Part shown: positions 61,477 through 64,000 of the stretch, in pieces
Layout of the letters: the number at the start of each line of letters is the position of its first letter
Position numbering within the stretch: position 1 is the stretch's first letter
NCBI GenBank assembly: GCA_002118135.1
Contig: BDIU01000465.1
Location: 62,001-126,000, forward strand
Origin: Trebouxia sp. TZW2008
Taxonomy: Eukaryota > Chlorophyta > Trebouxiophyceae > Trebouxiales > Trebouxiaceae
Length of the DNA: 64,000 nucleotides
Reading direction: 5' to 3'
Notes under the pieces: generated by a model
Told to the model about the DNA's origin: nothing
The model's database searches: none
Seen by the model: the letters and a program-made list of their open reading frames with translations, nothing else
Program-made: the position numbers and the translations under genes

Positions 61477-62178
61477 CCTGTGACAATTTGGCTCTGATTG
61501 TATACATATATTTGTACAACATTGCGCAGAAGCAAGCTGAGCTACGTCTATGATTTGGCAGTGCTGATTGCATGTCACACGACGTTGTCATGAAAGGCAT
61601 GTTCACAAACGCATGTCATCGAAATTGTGGTGCACTGACTTCGCAGGTAGGTGTGAAGCTGAAGCTGTGTTCTGTACAGCACAGCTCGCAAGCATGCACA
61701 AGATCAGGATTTTATTCAGCCATGCAATGCCATGTCTGCAGTGACTGTTCGCCTGTTGTCCTTCTGTTGGCAGGCATGTGACACTGTGTGCCTGTTTCCT
61801 GGTTTAATGCTAGGCTTGAACCTGACCAAAACGTAGGCTGAACAAAACAACTCGGCTGTCAGCACAGACAGATCTGGATGGAAAAGGCGGTATGATACAG
61901 CCTGAAGTAATGTACACGAGATCCTGTCTGTGACCTGCCAAAGATGCGCAGCAGAAGCTGAATGGCAGTTCCTTGAACCAGCACATATTGGCCCTGAGTG
62001 CATTAAGGACAGGCACACGGTCCTGTCTGTGCTTGCTCAATCATGGGACCAAATCCAGAACTTGGTGCAGAAGTTGCTCAGTCATTGATCCAGATCATGG
62101 CCATGTTTTGGCCAGTGTGAGCCTGACACGCTTGTTGGGCATGACAAGCAATCCTGATGGGGGCTTCAAGCTTGTTGC
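61477..62178. other. Convergent intergenic region (3' UTRs)
   Basis: About 700 bases between the PRKDC stop and the stop of the next gene on the opposite strand, so it holds both 3' UTRs. No clear polyadenylation signal or hairpin terminator could be assigned. Confidence 0.6.
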
Positions 62179-63954
62179 CTATCTAACACGCCTCCGTTGT
62201 GTGGGTCTGTCATGTACTGCATCTCCGGGATAGTTGTAAGCCCCTATGAATTGTGGAGGAAGCTCAATACTGCCGTCTAAGCCAATGCCATGTCCAGGCA
62301 GAGGATCCCCTTCTTCATCTTCACCATCATCTTCACCATCGTCCTCTTCATCATCGTCTTCATCATCATCATCGCCATCATCTTGATCACTGTAAGGGAT
62401 GGCTGCAGGGATATTGAGATAGCGGCCCATTGAGTTGTGCGGTAGAAGCGCCCTTCTGCGCGCCATAATGATGTCTTCATCTTCAAGGCCATCATCCTGC
62501 AATACACAAAACGTAGTCATTGCAGCAAAGCAGCAGTGACATTTTAACAATGTGGGAAGACCTTCATCATACAGACCCCTGAAGAGAGTCTTGCTCACAT
62601 GAGGATCATTGCATAGCTGTGCATATGTCTTTGTGAAGCTGCAGAGGAGCTAAAATTGCTCAAGACACAACATGAACAAAGCCAACATGGCGCCGTTCTC
62701 ATCACGATGGCAGCATTTGCCACAGAAATGATTGCAGTCACAGGCAGAAGCAGCACATATAAGAGACAGTCTAACAGGGAACTGGCCAATCTTGTGTGTT
62801 TTCTGTGGCAACATGTAGCACTGCTACACTACACAAATGTCTTGGCTGCAATGCAAGCACTCTGAAATGTAATTGCAAGGCCAACTCTCAACACCAAACC
62901 AGTGCACAGAAAGCTCACATCCATTTCCCCGTCAGTGGATGGGTCATCAGACGCAAAGTCAATGTGGGTGTTCATCATGGAGTGTCCCGGCTGCGGGGGC
63001 AGTGCAATGTGATCTAGACACAGAGCACCAATCAGGCTGGAATCATGCTGCTCCATGTGCCATTCCAACACTGTTCTGCCACTGCCGCTGCTCATCTGCT
63101 GCAACGCCTGTTACAGCAAAATAAGGTGTTGGACTCAAGGCAAGTTCAATAATGCAGGGTAGTGCAATGTTGTCCAGGCACAGAGCAGTGATCAAGCTGG
63201 AATCATGCTGCTTCATGTGCCACCCCGACACTGTTTAGCCATTGCCGTTGCTCATCTGCTGCAAGGCCTGTCGCACCAGAAGACAAGTCACAACAACAAC
63301 AAATGCAGCAGGCGCAGTGAGCAAGACTCGACTGACAAGTGCATCAGTCGATAGTAAGCAGAAGCTGCTTGCAATCGTCACAATGGCACGCCTAACATGT
63401 GATGACTCTGAGTTGCGGCAAAGGATGTCACAGTGTGGCATGAGTCTAAGATATGAGCATGTAGCAGCAAGGTCAACCACATGAACCTGCCATGTAAACC
63501 TGCCGCAGCAGAGGACAAGATGTGGGGTCTGCATCTGCCTCAGCAGATTGCCCTCTGACAAGGCTCAGAAGGTAGGCAGTACATCTCACCATTGAGTGCA
63601 CTGGACTTCTGAAGAGTGCCTCCATGTTTGATCGGCTGAGAATGCACCCAAGCCCTTGCAGGTCTGCTAGGGCTTTGGTCCATCGCGTCACACCCATGCC
63701 TACATTCCAACCCACAACTGCTGAATTTCTGGAAAAGTGTTGCCCATATTGGCGGCAGGCACTGCAGCTACACCAATTGTGCCAAAAACAGGCAAGCTGC
63801 TGTTGCAAGCCTCAACTACAGCATCCAAATGTTGGGGCAGAGCATTGTCAAAAACAGAGTACGATGCTGGCAGCTTGAACATTGTGAGAGTCAATGGAGT
63901 GCTTTCCACAAGGGGAACATGGCCAACACACATGCCTAATCTGCACTGTTCACT
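62179..63954 (-). CDS. Unidentified protein with acidic C-terminus (5' end beyond the window)
   Basis: Five minus-strand exons join with consistent phase: 63954-63774, 63717-63590, 63486-63337, 63107-62919, 62496-62179 (321 codons and a stop at 62179). Recognisable peptides: LTLTMFKLPASYSVFDNALP, VVGWNVGMGVTRWTKALADL, VLEWHMEQHDSSLIGALCLD, and RRRALLPHNSMGRYLNIPAA, then an Asp/Glu-rich run of about 35 residues and a basic tail ending RRRVR. I do not recognise the family. The exon 63486-63337 is the least certain, placed by phase only. The acidic run is built from a GAT/GAA trinucleotide tract. The gene is convergent with PRKDC and its start lies off the right edge. Confidence 0.65.
62310..62395 (-). 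repeat. Coding GAT/GAA trinucleotide tract (acidic run)
   Basis: An interrupted tandem of GAT, GAC and GAA codons on the minus strand encodes the Asp/Glu run in the last exon of the unidentified gene. It is in frame, so it is a coding microsatellite. Confidence 0.85.
63150..63275 (-). repeat. Shadow copy of the exon 62919-63107
   Basis: It repeats ALQQMSNGNG, stop, then TVSGWHMKQHDSSLITALCL against the real ALQQMSSGSGRTVLEWHMEQ. It lies upstream in gene direction, showing that the shadow-exon pattern extends to the third gene. Confidence 0.9.
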
Positions 63955-64000
63955 CTGACAGCTGAAGCAAAGGAGAGTGTCACAATTTAGCACAGCAGCA

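Overview
This window is nuclear DNA of a eukaryote. The genes are split into many short exons (mostly 90-300 bases) separated by GT-AG introns with strong tgcag acceptors. The helicase most closely resembles the plant MAGATAMA3/SEN1 family, which together with the CAG/CTG-rich, TGCATG-rich, roughly half-GC sequence points to a chlorophyte green alga. The species cannot be fixed from the sequence. No bacterial, organellar, tRNA, rRNA or CRISPR feature was seen.

Layout. (1) Positions 445-9976, minus strand: 12 phase-consistent exons (578 codons) of a SEN1/MAA3-type superfamily 1 RNA/DNA helicase; its 3' end lies off the left edge. (2) Positions 9977-10800: a short divergent intergenic region that must hold both promoters. 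(3) Positions 10801-61476, plus strand: one 50.7-kb gene for a full-length catalytic subunit of DNA-dependent protein kinase (DNA-PKcs, PRKDC). I assembled about 68 exons by hand; phases agree at all but two or three uncertain junctions, and they total 13,290 coding bases, about 4,429 residues. It runs from the N-terminal HEAT array through M-HEAT, FAT and PI3K-like kinase to FATC. (4) Positions 61477-62178: a convergent intergenic gap. (5) Positions 62179-63954, minus strand: the 3' end (5 exons, 321 residues) of an unidentified gene with a very acidic C-terminus.

The most unusual feature is structural. More than 30 exons are accompanied in the neighbouring introns by one to six decayed tandem copies (shadow exons). 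Copies of an exon's 5' part with its acceptor tend to lie upstream, and copies of its 3' part with its donor tend to lie downstream. That is the outcome expected if tandem duplications spanning splice junctions accumulate freely while one copy stays under selection. Four related 162-178 bp MITEs with TA target duplications sit in PRKDC introns, and there are several CTG, GTTGCT and CCTG microsatellites. A 100-N assembly gap lies inside one shadow-exon array.

Functionally, DNA-PKcs is the end-joining kinase recruited by Ku to DNA double-strand breaks, and SEN1-family helicases resolve RNA:DNA hybrids and act in transcription termination. The two genes are head to head. The algal kinase keeps SQ/TQ clusters at the places where human DNA-PKcs carries its two main autophosphorylation clusters.
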